DNA of 64,000 nt from Rhodococcoides corynebacterioides NBRC 14404 (GCF_001894765.1 NZ_BCWV01000001.1:186001-250000), one strand, 5' to 3'. Shown: positions 51,632-61,266, counted from the first letter of the stretch. The notes: a model not told the origin generated them from the sequence alone. Program-made: numbers and translations.

Positions 51632-52632
51632 CGGATCGCCGCCGTGATCTCGCGGGCGCGGTCGACGTACGCGTGTCCGTCGGCCACGATGCGGGCGCGC
51701 CCGCGCTCGGCCATGTCGCGCGCCTCGTCCGGTTCGGCGTCGGCCCACGCCAGGATCTCGGCGAGCTCCTCCGGGGTGGAGAACAGACGGCACTCGGTTC
51801 CGTCGTCGAGCAGCCGGGCGTGCTCGTGCGTGCGCTCCCCGACGAACAGGCCGCCCGCCGCCGGCACCTCGAAGGTGCGGCACGTGTGGGTGTCGCGGTT
51901 GTCGGAGTTCAGCAGCACCAGGTTGGCGCCGATCGAGGCGACGGCGCCCGAGAACTCCTCGCCGTACACCGCACCGCCGAGGCGCGCCGAGGTGGCCCGC
52001 AGCGCGGGAACACGCCGCCACCCGGGTCCGAGGACGGCCATCCGCGCGCCGTGGGTGCGGGCGAGATCGGTGACGAAGTCGCGCCGGTCGGGGCGGCACG
52101 CGCCGACGAACCCGACCGTGAACTCCTGCGGGGACCGGCGCGCGGTGGGTCGGTGCCACGCCGGGTCGTAGGCGCTGAGCACGAACAGCGTCTCCCGCGC
52201 TCCCCGCTCGGTCAGTTCCGGGACGTTGTGTTCCTTGGTGGTGATCACCAGGTCCCAGTCCCGTTCGCGCCGCAGGTAATCCGGCGTGGTGTTGTAGGGG
52301 TTGGCGACGTCGTCCGGGCTGTAGTGCACGCGCACGGCGGCGGGCAGCGCCAGCAGTCGATCCTGGTCCAGGTGCACGGTGCGGAAGCAGAACAGCATGT
52401 CCGGCCGGAAGTCCCGCGCCGCGGCGTCGATCCGTCGATGCAGATCCGCCAGCACCCACGGCGCCCGGCCGCGACCGAGCTTGGCGTAGATCCAGGGCGG
52501 GGTGAGCCGACCGGGGAGGGCGACGGGCGTGGTGTCGATCACCAGGACGTCGTGGCCCGCCTCGCGGAACCCGTCGGCCATCGAGCGTGCGTTGCTGCCC
52601 ACCCAGTCGTCACCGAGAAAGAGAATCTTCAT
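51628..52632 (-). CDS. CgeB-like glycosyltransferase
   Basis: A 334-residue GT-B-like protein: MKILFLGDDWVGSNARSMAD at the start, VRVHYSPDDVANPYNTTPDY and DLVITTKEHNVPEL in the first domain, FVGACRPDRRDFVTDLA and THTCRTFEVPAAGGLFVGER in the second. The last segment matches the CgeB / Glyco_trans_1_2 donor site. It adds a sugar to the exopolysaccharide repeat unit. It is coupled at both ends by four-base overlaps (polymerase and flippase genes). Confidence 0.85.
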   Translation of the reverse strand: MKILFLGDDWVGSNARSMADGFREAGHDVLVIDTTPVALPGRLTPPWIYAKLGRGRAPWVLADLHRRIDAAARDFRPDMLFCFRTVHLDQDRLLALPAAVRVHYSPDDVANPYNTTPDYLRRERDWDLVITTKEHNVPELTERGARETLFVLSAYDPAWHRPTARRSPQEFTVGFVGACRPDRRDFVTDLARTHGARMAVLGPGWRRVPALRATSARLGGAVYGEEFSGAVASIGANLVLLNSDNRDTHTCRTFEVPAAGGLFVGERTHEHARLLDDGTECRLFSTPEELAEILAWADAEPDEARDMAERGRARIVADGHAYVDRAREITAAIR

Positions 52633-53996
52633 CGGTCACCTCCCGGAGAGGCCAGACGCACCGGGACGAGCGGCTCGGTGATGGCGTCGTCGTGTGCGTC
52701 CACGGGGGTCTCGCTGCGCCGACGCAGCATGCGGACGCGCAGCAGGTACCAGGTGGCGACGGCGATCTCGCAGGTGAACGTGCCGAACACCAGCGCCCAC
52801 ACCGACCCGGTGGCCACTGCGGCGAGCAGCGCGCCGCCCGCGAAGATCGCGCCGACGACGGCGCCGATCAGCGTTCCTCGGGTGTCCTGCTGGACCGGCA
52901 GCACGGCCGTCGTGACGAACGACGTCAGCGCGGTGAAGGGCAGGATGAACGCCTGCACACGCATGATCTCGACGGCGCCGGTGAACTCGGCGCCGAAGAT
53001 CAGCGGGATCACCCACGGGGCGGCGATCCACAGCACCACCGAGACACCCGCGGCGATGGCCACGGTGGCGCCGAGTCCGCGGAACGCGTTGCCCCAGAAG
53101 TGGTCCTCGCGCCCCCGCGCGAGGCGGGGCAGCAGACCGTAGCCGATGGCGTCGAGCAGCGACTGGAACGCACGGACCAGCCGGTCGCTCGCGGAGAACA
53201 GACCCAGGGACGCCGCGGAGAGGGCCACCGAGTAGAAGCTGGCCGCACCCTGCCCGTAGCTGGTGATGAGCAGACGCGAGGTGAGCACGGGCGCACCCAT
53301 TCTCACCATGGCGAGCACCCCGTTCGGCCGCGACGGCAGACCGTGCTCGGTGAGCGTCAGGCGCCAGGTGAGCACCACGTTCACCAGCGTCGAGAGCAGG
53401 AGGCACAGCATGGCCACCGACGCGCTGGGGAAGTGCGGGAGCAGACCGACGAGCAGTACCAGGTAGAGGACGCGGCCGATGGACTGGTACACGACGCCGA
53501 TGCCGAACCTGGCCTCCGCCACCAGAACCCAGTCGTCGCCGAACGAGGAGACGCCGCCCGCGAACAGTCCGAGCAACACCATGTGGAGATGGACGTGGGC
53601 GTCGACCAGCATGCCCAGCGCGAGAGCGACACCCATCGCGCTCAGCACCGCGGCACGCAGGGCCAGGTAGTTGCCGCGGAGGCGATTGACGTTGTCCGCG
53701 TTCATCATCGCGGCGAGGAACGTGGTGATGCCCATGTCGACCAGCAGTGCGCCGATGAAGTAGGCCGACATGCCGATGGCGAGCAGGCCCAGTCCCTCGG
53801 TGCCGAGGATGCGGGCGGTCAGGGGCAGCGTGACGATGGTGACCAGGTACTGCCCGTACTTGCCGAAGCTGACGAACGCGATGTCGCGCACCGCCGCGAG
53901 GCGCGGCGGGACGCGCAGGCGCCGACGCCGGCTCTCGGGTGCGCCGGGCTCGGCACGTCCGGTCAGGTCGATGCGGTCGGTGGCGTCATCCCACAC
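52629..53996 (-). CDS. Wzx-type polysaccharide flippase (second set)
   Basis: A 455-residue protein with about 14 membrane helices of the polysaccharide-flippase family (FGKYGQYLVTIVTLPLTARI, LGTEGLGLLAIGMS). It moves the lipid-linked unit made by the flanking transferases. GTG 53996 lies four bases after GGGGAG and inside the end of the upstream GT4 gene; a long Pro/Arg-rich in-frame extension is an artefact of GC bias. It is distinct in sequence from the flippase at 789-2174, implying a second polysaccharide. Confidence 0.88.
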   Translation of the reverse strand: MWDDATDRIDLTGRAEPGAPESRRRRLRVPPRLAAVRDIAFVSFGKYGQYLVTIVTLPLTARILGTEGLGLLAIGMSAYFIGALLVDMGITTFLAAMMNADNVNRLRGNYLALRAAVLSAMGVALALGMLVDAHVHLHMVLLGLFAGGVSSFGDDWVLVAEARFGIGVVYQSIGRVLYLVLLVGLLPHFPSASVAMLCLLLSTLVNVVLTWRLTLTEHGLPSRPNGVLAMVRMGAPVLTSRLLITSYGQGAASFYSVALSAASLGLFSASDRLVRAFQSLLDAIGYGLLPRLARGREDHFWGNAFRGLGATVAIAAGVSVVLWIAAPWVIPLIFGAEFTGAVEIMRVQAFILPFTALTSFVTTAVLPVQQDTRGTLIGAVVGAIFAGGALLAAVATGSVWALVFGTFTCEIAVATWYLLRVRMLRRRSETPVDAHDDAITEPLVPVRLASPGGDR

Positions 53997-55185
53997 GGGA
54001 CTCCCCCTCCGACTGCGACTCCGACTCGGACCCGGGCAGCGCGCGCACCGGCGCGGGCCGGCCGACGATGCGGGCGAGGAAATCCTCGACGGCACGGGCG
54101 GATTCGGCCACGTCGAACTCGGCGGCGCGGGCCGGTGCGGCCTCGGCCAGCCGCGTGCGCAGACCACGGTCCGCGACGAGGCGATCCAACGCCGCGGCGA
54201 GGACGGCCGCGTCACCCGACGGCACCAGGAGGCCGTCGACCCCGTCGCGCACGATCTCGGCGGGCCCGCCCGGTCCCGACGCCACGACGGCGCAGCCGGC
54301 CAGCATGCCCTCGACGATCACCTGACCGAAGGGCTCCGCGGTGAGGGTGCAGTGCACCAGCACGTCGGACCGGCGCATGTACTCGGTGGGATCGTCGACG
54401 TGACCGGTGAAGACGACGGGGACGTCGAGTGTGGCCGCGCGCTCCTCGAGGTCCGCGCGGTACGGCTCCTCACCGAAGAACGTGCCGCCGACGAGGTAGA
54501 CCCGTTCGGGGCGCGTCGTCATCCGCGCGAGCGCGTCGAGCAGCACCACGTGCCCCTTCCACGGCGTCAGGCGCGCCACGAGACACAGCACCGTGCGGTC
54601 GGACTCGGCCTGCGCGCGGCGCAGCGGGCTGCGGCCCGTCGGGTCGATGCCCGGGTACGCGACCACCGACGGGCGGCGACGCGCGGGCAGCGAGTCGAGC
54701 GTCGATACGCTGTTGGCGACGAAGCCGGCGCAGACCACCCGGCCCAGCAGACGCAGGACGGCGGACAGCACGGTGCCGAAGTACTCGGCCGAGATGCGAT
54801 CGTGCGAATGCCACACCAACGGGATGCCGGCACGTCGGGACGCGACGGTGCCCATGAGCAGGGCCTTCGTGGACTCGGCGACGAGCACGTCGGCGCCGCG
54901 CTCGCGCGCGAGGCCGCCGACCTCCCAGCCCAGCCGGACCAGTCCGGTGACGCCGCGGAGCACCCGCGCCGGGGACAGGCCGCCGATGGTCACCGTGCGG
55001 CTGTCGAACGGCCCGTCGACGACGACGGTGTCGATGCCGTCGGCCCGGACGCGCTCGACCATCGGGCCGTACTCGGTGAACGCCACCGTGACGTCGGTGT
55101 CGCGCATCGACCGGACCAGACGGTGGAGGGCGATCTCGGCGCCCGACGGAGCGGCGGTGTGGGCGAGGAACAGAGCCCGGGTCAT
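53986..55185 (-). CDS. GT4 glycosyltransferase
   Basis: A 399-residue GT-B enzyme. N-terminal: MTRALFLAHTAAPSGAEIAL, LVWHSHDRISAEYF. C-terminal: LCLVARLTPWKGHVVLLDAL, VYLVGGTFFGEE and the donor site VHCTLTAEPFGQVIVEGMLA with the two Glu of the EX7E motif. A Ser/Glu-rich tail (SESESQSEGE) ends it. ATG 55185 overlaps the upstream glycosyltransferase stop in ATGA. It adds one sugar to the repeat unit. Confidence 0.9.
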   Translation of the reverse strand: MTRALFLAHTAAPSGAEIALHRLVRSMRDTDVTVAFTEYGPMVERVRADGIDTVVVDGPFDSRTVTIGGLSPARVLRGVTGLVRLGWEVGGLARERGADVLVAESTKALLMGTVASRRAGIPLVWHSHDRISAEYFGTVLSAVLRLLGRVVCAGFVANSVSTLDSLPARRRPSVVAYPGIDPTGRSPLRRAQAESDRTVLCLVARLTPWKGHVVLLDALARMTTRPERVYLVGGTFFGEEPYRADLEERAATLDVPVVFTGHVDDPTEYMRRSDVLVHCTLTAEPFGQVIVEGMLAGCAVVASGPGGPAEIVRDGVDGLLVPSGDAAVLAAALDRLVADRGLRTRLAEAAPARAAEFDVAESARAVEDFLARIVGRPAPVRALPGSESESQSEGESRVG

Positions 55186-56291
55186 GACACCACCTCCCGG
55201 TAGAGCTCGACGTGCTCGGCCGCGGCGGAGTCCCAGGAGAAGCGTTCCGCGTGGGCGCGGCAGGCCTCGGCGCCGGGGACGACGCCGTCCAGCGCGGTGG
55301 TGAGGCGGGCCGCGAGTGCGCCGGCGTCCCCCGCCGGAACGATCAGCGAGGGTTCCAGACCGGCGACGGCGTCCGGCAGGCCGCCGCAGTCGGTGACCAC
55401 GGGCGGGCATCCGACGGCGCACGATTCCAGGGCGATCAGCCCGAAGCCCTCGAGCGCGACCGTCGGGACCACCGAGACGGTGGCCGCGGCGTAGAGGCTG
55501 CGCAGCCGCGCGTCGTCGACGCGGCCGAGGAACTCGATGGACGCCGACGCGGGCGAGTTCGCGGCGAGCGCGCGCAGCGCACTCTCCTGCGTGCCCTCGC
55601 CGACGACGAGCAGTCGGGCGTCGGGATGGGCCGACGCCACCGCCGGCCAGGCCGCGATGAGGCGGTCGATGCCCATGCGGTTCTCGAGTCGACGCACGCA
55701 CAGCACGGTCGGGCGGTCGGACCGGCGCTCGGCGGGGACGGTGAAGCGAGCGAGGTCGACGCCGGGCGCGATGACGCGGATCCGGTCGGCGTCGACGCCG
55801 TAGTCGGTCCGCAACAGCCGGGCCGAGTGCTCGGAGAGGACGACGAACCGATCGATGTCGAGGAAACGCAGCCGCTCCACCCAGTACTTGGCCCGGACCG
55901 CGGCGGGACTCTCGCCGGAGGCGGCGCTCTCTGCGGCCCACGGACCGTGGAAGTGCGCGACCGACGGCAGCCGGCCCCGGCGACCCAGAGCCGGGCGGCC
56001 GAACAGGCTGAAGTGACGATCGACGACGGTGGAGGAACTCAGCCCGCGGTCATCGCGGAGCGAGGTCCACACGCGAGCCACCGTGGAGCCGGAGCTGGGC
56101 CCCCACGAGTGCCCACCAGCGGCCGCGTTCCCGAAGGCCGACGCGCTGACGCGGGTGTCCGGCCGAGCCTGCAGCGCGAGGAACAGGTCGGTGAAGTAAC
56201 GATTGAGCCCGCCCGGAGTGGTGGCGAACCACTCGGCGCCGGTCATGTGGACCTGCACCGTCGAAGTGGCCGTCACGGATGCGGGTGTCAT
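55182..56291 (-). CDS. GT4 glycosyltransferase, first gene of the exopolysaccharide operon
   Basis: A 369-residue GT-B enzyme: VHMTGAEWFATTPGGLNRYF at the N-terminus (the GGLNRY glycine loop), VAHFHGPWAAES, VCVRRLENRMGIDRLIAAW, LVVGEGTQESALRAL and VPTVALEGFGLIALESCAVG with EX7E. It opens the minus-strand operon that runs through to the lipoprotein gene at 45049. ATG 56291 has a purine-rich stretch (AGGGAAAGG) upstream at a rather long spacing, so the exact start is uncertain. Confidence 0.88.
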   Translation of the reverse strand: MTPASVTATSTVQVHMTGAEWFATTPGGLNRYFTDLFLALQARPDTRVSASAFGNAAAGGHSWGPSSGSTVARVWTSLRDDRGLSSSTVVDRHFSLFGRPALGRRGRLPSVAHFHGPWAAESAASGESPAAVRAKYWVERLRFLDIDRFVVLSEHSARLLRTDYGVDADRIRVIAPGVDLARFTVPAERRSDRPTVLCVRRLENRMGIDRLIAAWPAVASAHPDARLLVVGEGTQESALRALAANSPASASIEFLGRVDDARLRSLYAAATVSVVPTVALEGFGLIALESCAVGCPPVVTDCGGLPDAVAGLEPSLIVPAGDAGALAARLTTALDGVVPGAEACRAHAERFSWDSAAAEHVELYREVVS

Positions 56292-56706
56292 CGGGGTCCA
56301 TAGCCTTTCCCTCTCGTGGGTGTGCGTGCCCCGGTGGGCGTGCACACGGCGTGTCCGTCCGCATCGCTGTTTCTGTGAGGTGGAACCAGGAGGCGCCTGG
56401 TTCCCGTTCACGAACCAGTCGAGTGCGGGCGATGCCGGCGATGTGGTCGCCCCCGTCCGTCGACTTCTGCTCCGGCCCCGCTCGGAGCAGTACGTCCGGG
56501 GTATCGGCTGCGCTGCCGATGCCGTCCCACCCGGTCGCGCATCGCACTACCAGGCAGTAAGGTGTGATCCGGTCGTGTTTGTGACTGGAAACGACGGCGC
56601 AGTACCCTATCGCTGGCTTTAACATACCGGAAGATTCTTTTGTCCGCCATAACGCTCACGAGGACCGGTTTCCCGATCCCCCGGTGAGTGTCCGTCCGGG
56701 AGAGTT
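56292..56706. other. Divergent regulatory region of the exopolysaccharide operon
   Basis: A 415-base spacer between the minus-strand operon and the second Hsp70-like gene, with locally lower GC around 56570-56650. It must hold the promoters of both. I see no gene and cannot place a promoter with confidence. TTTAACAT near 56620 is the most -10-like stretch. Confidence 0.5.
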
Positions 56707-57795
56707 GTGAGAGATGACAACGCGAGTGGAGTCGCGCTGATGCGGGAGACGGTCGACGCGCCGGTGCGGACCGGGTGCGCGACCGTGGTCGTTCTCGACT
56801 TCGGACGGTCCGGGACCGGGATGACCGTCGTGGGGGTCGACGAGGACCGGGTGGTCGACGAGGTGCGGTGGCCGTCGCCGAGCGGTGACGCGTGCGACCT
56901 GATCGTGCTGGACCATCTGCGCGCGCACGGCATTCTCGGTCCGCGCGACGGCGACCGGGAGTCCCCGGAGATCCTCACGTTCTGCCGGTCGGTGAAGGAA
57001 TCCCTGTCGACGTCCGCCGCGGCCAGGACACCGGCGTCCGGCCCGGGCGGACCGGTCACCCTCATCACCCGCGCCGATTTCGAGGACGCCCTCCGGCCGT
57101 CCCTGGTGGACCTGATCGATCGGGTCGCGGCTCGGGTGCGCGACGTCGGACGGGAGACCGAGGCCGTGGTGCTCACCGGCGGCGGGGCGGCCGTGCCGCT
57201 CGTGCGCGCGCTGGTCGAGGAGCGGCTCGCGCCGATCCTGCCGGAGGTGTCGGCGGCCGCCGACGCCGTGCCGGCCGCGCGGATCGCGCAGCCCTCCCCG
57301 GAGCCCACCGTCTCGACGGCCGCGACCCCCGACGACCCCCACGCCGACCACCCCGCCGCGTCCGACATCGACGAGTCGAGTCCGGAACCCGGCCCGCGGG
57401 CGCACACGACGCCCGTCCGTCGGGAACCCCGACCGTTCGCGTACTCGGCGGTCGAGACCGCTCCCGCGCAGGACGACGCGGACTGGGAGTTGCTCGACGA
57501 CCCACCGCCGGGGCCGCAGCGGCGCCGCCTGTGGACCGCCGTCCTCGTGGTGGCGCTGATCGTCGTCGCGGCCGGTGCCGCCGCCTGGGCGTACCTGGGG
57601 ACGGCCACGCCGATGGACGGACCGGACGGCGCCGGGCCCGCCGCGCCACCGACAGCCACCGTCGCGACGGATCCGCGGGTGACCTCGGTGGCTCCCACCT
57701 CGGCGGCGAGCGACGAGGACGCCGACGGGGACGGATTCCCGGACAGCTGGGGCAACGACGTCGGGTTCCGCCTCGGCACGGGAACGGCCAACTGA
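56707..57795 (+). CDS. Shortened Hsp70-like membrane protein (copy 2)
   Basis: A 362-residue protein. Only two pieces of the Hsp70 ATPase remain: a phosphate-loop-like LDFGRSGTGMTVVGVD near residue 30 and VVLTGGGAAVPLVRALVEER near 155. The first ATPase lobe is mostly gone, so it is not a working chaperone. A polar linker, one membrane helix (about residues 279-300) and a short outside tail ending in EDADGDGFPDSWGND, a calcium-loop-like Asp cluster, follow. GTG 56707 has GGGAG upstream. With copy 1 at 38514 it brackets the exopolysaccharide region. Confidence 0.75.
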   Translation: MRDDNASGVALMRETVDAPVRTGCATVVVLDFGRSGTGMTVVGVDEDRVVDEVRWPSPSGDACDLIVLDHLRAHGILGPRDGDRESPEILTFCRSVKESLSTSAAARTPASGPGGPVTLITRADFEDALRPSLVDLIDRVAARVRDVGRETEAVVLTGGGAAVPLVRALVEERLAPILPEVSAAADAVPAARIAQPSPEPTVSTAATPDDPHADHPAASDIDESSPEPGPRAHTTPVRREPRPFAYSAVETAPAQDDADWELLDDPPPGPQRRRLWTAVLVVALIVVAAGAAAWAYLGTATPMDGPDGAGPAAPPTATVATDPRVTSVAPTSAASDEDADGDGFPDSWGNDVGFRLGTGTAN

Positions 57796-57880
57796 GTTCG
57801 GTCGATCCCTCGCAGGATCGGCGCACACACGGTGTCGGGGGACACGACCAACGGTTCGACAGAGGAACGAGGACACGACG

Positions 57881-58861
57881 GTGCAGACCACGACCCCCCT
57901 CCTGGACGGTCTCGACCCGGGCACGTACCGCCCGCACGCCGTGCACACGACGGACCGCATCTGGTCCGAGACCAACTGCTACGTCGACCTGTGGATCGAG
58001 GTGCTGCACGCGTCGGGGGTGGATCCGGTGCCGGCCGCGTCGTTCGTCCTCGGCGCCGGGTTCGACGGTCGGCAGTGGGACTTCGTGAAGTATCAGCCGG
58101 AGGATCTGCGGCTGCTGCACGGCATCGAGGTGAACGAGATGAACGTGTGGAAACCGTTCGCGGAGCACCTGATCGAGAACATCGAGGACGGCGTCGCCAG
58201 CACCGTGGAGGTCGACGCGTTCCATCTTCCGGACACCGCCGGAGTGTCGTACGGACTGCAGCACACCAAGACCACCGTGGTGCCCACCCGGATCGATCGG
58301 GCGGCGCGCGAGATGGACTACTTCCACAACGCCGGCCTGTTCCGGCTGTCCGGGGACGACTTCGATCGCGTTCTCGGCCTGGAGGTTCCGGACGGGGCCG
58401 TCGTGCTTCCGCCGTACCTCGAGCGCATCACACTGGAGGGCGGCGTTCTTCGGGTGGATCCCACCGTGGACGATCGCGACCTCGACGTCGCCCGGACGCA
58501 TCTCCGACGGGCCGGGACGGACAATCCGGTGGCGGGCCTGGCGCAGCGGGTGATCGACGACGTGGAGTGGATTCGCGAGTCGGGTCCCGACGCGTTCCAT
58601 CTGTGGTCCTTCGGCACGTTGCGTCAGTGCGGCGCCACGGCCGAGCTCGCGGCCGACGTGGCGGCCTACCTCGAGGGCCGCGGCGTCCAGGGCGCCGGCG
58701 CGGCCGCCGAGCCGTTCCGGGAGGTCGCGACGGGCGCGAAGTCGGTGCAGTTCCGCATGGCCCGTGCGGCTCGCGGGCGGGCCGTCGATCCTCGGGAACC
58801 GTTGGACGCCATGGCCGAACAGTGGCAGCGGGCCGTCGACGTCCTGCGCGCCGCGCTGTGA
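57881..58861 (+). CDS. DUF1839-family protein
   Basis: A 326-residue soluble protein. The start (LDPGTYRPHAVHTTDRIWSE, TNCYVDLWIEVLHASGVDPV), the GAGFDGRQWDFVKYQPEDLR block and LPPYLERI match what I know of DUF1839, a family usually encoded beside amino acid:[carrier protein] ligases. The reaction is unknown. One idea is that it takes the aminoacyl group from the carrier protein. Its GTG 57881 follows the Hsp70-like gene by 85 bases and its stop overlaps the GH2-like start in GTGA. Confidence 0.82.
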   Translation: MQTTTPLLDGLDPGTYRPHAVHTTDRIWSETNCYVDLWIEVLHASGVDPVPAASFVLGAGFDGRQWDFVKYQPEDLRLLHGIEVNEMNVWKPFAEHLIENIEDGVASTVEVDAFHLPDTAGVSYGLQHTKTTVVPTRIDRAAREMDYFHNAGLFRLSGDDFDRVLGLEVPDGAVVLPPYLERITLEGGVLRVDPTVDDRDLDVARTHLRRAGTDNPVAGLAQRVIDDVEWIRESGPDAFHLWSFGTLRQCGATAELAADVAAYLEGRGVQGAGAAAEPFREVATGAKSVQFRMARAARGRAVDPREPLDAMAEQWQRAVDVLRAAL

Positions 58862-61266
58862 CCACCGGGCACGAGTCGGTGTCGGCGGACTGGACCCTCT
58901 GCCGCACGGACGCCGGCGCCGCCGACGTACCGCCGGGCCCGGAGGCGGTGCGGATTCCCGCGCGGGTGCCGGGGACGGTGGCCGAGGCGTTGCGCGACGC
59001 GGGCCGCCCCGTTCCCGGTTCCGACGACCTCGACGGCGCCGACTGGTGGTTCGAGACCACGCTGACCGTGCCCGAGGACGCGACGCGGCTCGAGTTCGAC
59101 TCCCTCGCCACCGTGTCGGAGGTCTGGGTGGACGGGGTGCTGCAGGCGTCGAGCACCTCGATGTTCGTGCCCGTCGTCGTCGATCTCACCGCGTTCGTCG
59201 GCCGCACGGTGTCGGTGACGGTGTGCTGCCGGGCGCTCACCCCGACCCTGCGCCGGCGTCCCCGCGGGCGGTGGCGATCGTCGATGATCGCGCAGCAGGG
59301 ACTGCGCTGGGTGCGGACCAGCATGCTGGGACGGGCGCCGGTGTTCGCCGGGGCGCCGGTTCCGGTGGGCATCGTGCGCGACGTGCGCCTGGTCCCGTCG
59401 AGTCCCCGCCTGTACGCCCGTGGACGGGTACTGAACGGGCGCTGCGAGATTCACGTGACCGGACGCGCCGAGGCCGACGTGACCGTCTCGATCGGAGACG
59501 GCACCTACCCGGTGGCCACGGACGCCGCGGGGGCGGTCGACGCCGTGATCGACGTCGGCGAGCGCGAGCGCTGGTGGCCGCACACCCACGGCCGCCCGGC
59601 GCTGCACGAGGTGACCCTCGAGTCCGCCGGTACTCGCCTCACGACGCACCTCGGGTTCCGCTCCGTCGAGTTCGATCCGTCCCGCGCCGGGGAGGCACTG
59701 CGTGTCAACGGCGTTCCCGTGTACGCGCGGGGCGGCTGCTGGGTGCCGCTGGACCCCGTCTCCCTGCGCACCGATCCGACCGCCCTCGACACCGCGCTGG
59801 ACGATCTGATCACGGCCGGCGGCAACATGATTCGACTGACCGGCACCATGGTGTACGAGACACGGGATTTCCACGCGCGGTGCGCCGAGCGCGGCATCAT
59901 GGTGTGGCAGGACGTCATGCTCGCCACCGTCGACCCGCCGGACGACGACGACGTCACCGCGCAGGTGGTCGCGGAGATTCACGCGACCGTCGCGTCGTCC
60001 GGGCCGGCCACCGTCGTCGTGAGCGGAGGGAGCGAGACCCACCAGCAACCGACGATGCTGGGCCTCGCCGCCGACGACGCCCGGATTCCTCTGCTGGACA
60101 CGGTGATTCCGGACCTCCTGGCGTCGTCGTATCCCGATGTGGCGTACGTTCCGTCGACGCCGTCCGGTGGGGATCTGGCCACGCACGGCCGCGCGGGCGT
60201 CGCGCACTGGTTCGGGGTCGGCGGATACCTCCGGCCGCTGTCCGACGTGCGCACGGCCGGGGTGCGCTTCGCGGCCGAGTCGCTCGCCTTCGCGGTCCCG
60301 CCCGAGCGCCGCTCGGTGGACGCGCGATTCGGCTCCGCCCACCCCGCCGGGCACGATCCCCGGTGGAAGGCCGCGGTGCCGCGCGACCGGGGCTCGTCGT
60401 GGGACTTCGAGGACGTGCGAGATCACTACGTGCGCACGCTCTTCGGCGTCGAACCGTCGCTGGTGCGCCGGGACGATCCGGAGCGGTACCTCGACTACGG
60501 TCGCGCCGCGGTGTGCGAGGCCACGTCGTCGGTGCTGGGGCACTGGCGGCGTCCGGACTCGGAGTGCGGCGGAGCGCTGGTGCTCACGCTGCGGGATCTG
60601 ATGCCCGGCGCGGGGTGGGGGTTCACGGATTCGGACGGCGAGGTCAAGGCGCCGTGGTACGCGATGGCGCGGGTCCATGCGCCCACCACCGTCCTGGTGT
60701 CCGACGAGGGCATGGACGGACTCGTCGTCCACGTCGTCCACGACGGGCCCGATCCGCTCCGTGCTGCGGTGACCGTGCGCGCCGTGGGGCGGACGGGCAG
60801 CGTGGTGGCCGACGGGACGTGGCCGGTGGACCTGCCGGGGCACGGACACGCGAGCACCACCGTCGACGCGGTGCTGGGTCGCTTCACCGACGCGACGCAT
60901 GCGCACCGCTTCGGCCCGCCGGTCGCCGACGCCGTGGTGGTCGATCTGGTGCAGGACGGACGCACTCTCGCGCGCTCGGTCACGCTGGTCGGCGGACCCG
61001 CACTGCCGGTGCAGAATTCGGTGGGGTTGGTCGGCGCGGTGGAGCAATCCGACGACGGCGCGTGGCGGCTGGAGATCACGGCCGACTCGGCGGCTCAGTA
61101 CGTGTGCGTCGACGTCGACGGCTTTCGACCGTCGGACAACTGGTTCCACCTGGCGCCGGGTGTTCCCCACACCGTCACGCTCGCGCCCACCGGACGTGCC
61201 ACCGCGCCGCGAGGGCACGTCCGGGCGCTGAACAGCCTGACGCGAGCGGCGATCAAGCCGGCCTGA
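58858..61266 (+). CDS. GH2-like glycoside hydrolase (beta-mannosidase type), cytoplasmic
   Basis: An 802-residue protein without signal peptide. A sugar-binding jelly roll (WWFETTLTVPEDATRLEFDS, VWVDGVLQASSTSMF), an Ig-like domain and a TIM-barrel region (RVNGVPVYARGGCWVPLD, GGNMIRLTGTMVYETRDFHA, CAERGIMVWQDVML) follow the beta-mannosidase order. The acid/base site reads SGGSE (Glu393) where active enzymes have GNNE, and RFAAE (Glu474) can be the nucleophile. The loss of Asn before the acid/base suggests changed chemistry. It is coupled to DUF1839 and overlaps the convergent ligase gene by 14 bases. Confidence 0.8.
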   Translation: MTTGHESVSADWTLCRTDAGAADVPPGPEAVRIPARVPGTVAEALRDAGRPVPGSDDLDGADWWFETTLTVPEDATRLEFDSLATVSEVWVDGVLQASSTSMFVPVVVDLTAFVGRTVSVTVCCRALTPTLRRRPRGRWRSSMIAQQGLRWVRTSMLGRAPVFAGAPVPVGIVRDVRLVPSSPRLYARGRVLNGRCEIHVTGRAEADVTVSIGDGTYPVATDAAGAVDAVIDVGERERWWPHTHGRPALHEVTLESAGTRLTTHLGFRSVEFDPSRAGEALRVNGVPVYARGGCWVPLDPVSLRTDPTALDTALDDLITAGGNMIRLTGTMVYETRDFHARCAERGIMVWQDVMLATVDPPDDDDVTAQVVAEIHATVASSGPATVVVSGGSETHQQPTMLGLAADDARIPLLDTVIPDLLASSYPDVAYVPSTPSGGDLATHGRAGVAHWFGVGGYLRPLSDVRTAGVRFAAESLAFAVPPERRSVDARFGSAHPAGHDPRWKAAVPRDRGSSWDFEDVRDHYVRTLFGVEPSLVRRDDPERYLDYGRAAVCEATSSVLGHWRRPDSECGGALVLTLRDLMPGAGWGFTDSDGEVKAPWYAMARVHAPTTVLVSDEGMDGLVVHVVHDGPDPLRAAVTVRAVGRTGSVVADGTWPVDLPGHGHASTTVDAVLGRFTDATHAHRFGPPVADAVVVDLVQDGRTLARSVTLVGGPALPVQNSVGLVGAVEQSDDGAWRLEITADSAAQYVCVDVDGFRPSDNWFHLAPGVPHTVTLAPTGRATAPRGHVRALNSLTRAAIKPA

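Noticed and set aside
57832-58857. N-terminal extension of the GH2-like frame to over 1100 codons
   Set aside because: The extension overlaps DUF1839 in another frame and is Arg-rich. The GTGA overlap at 58858 gives the real start.
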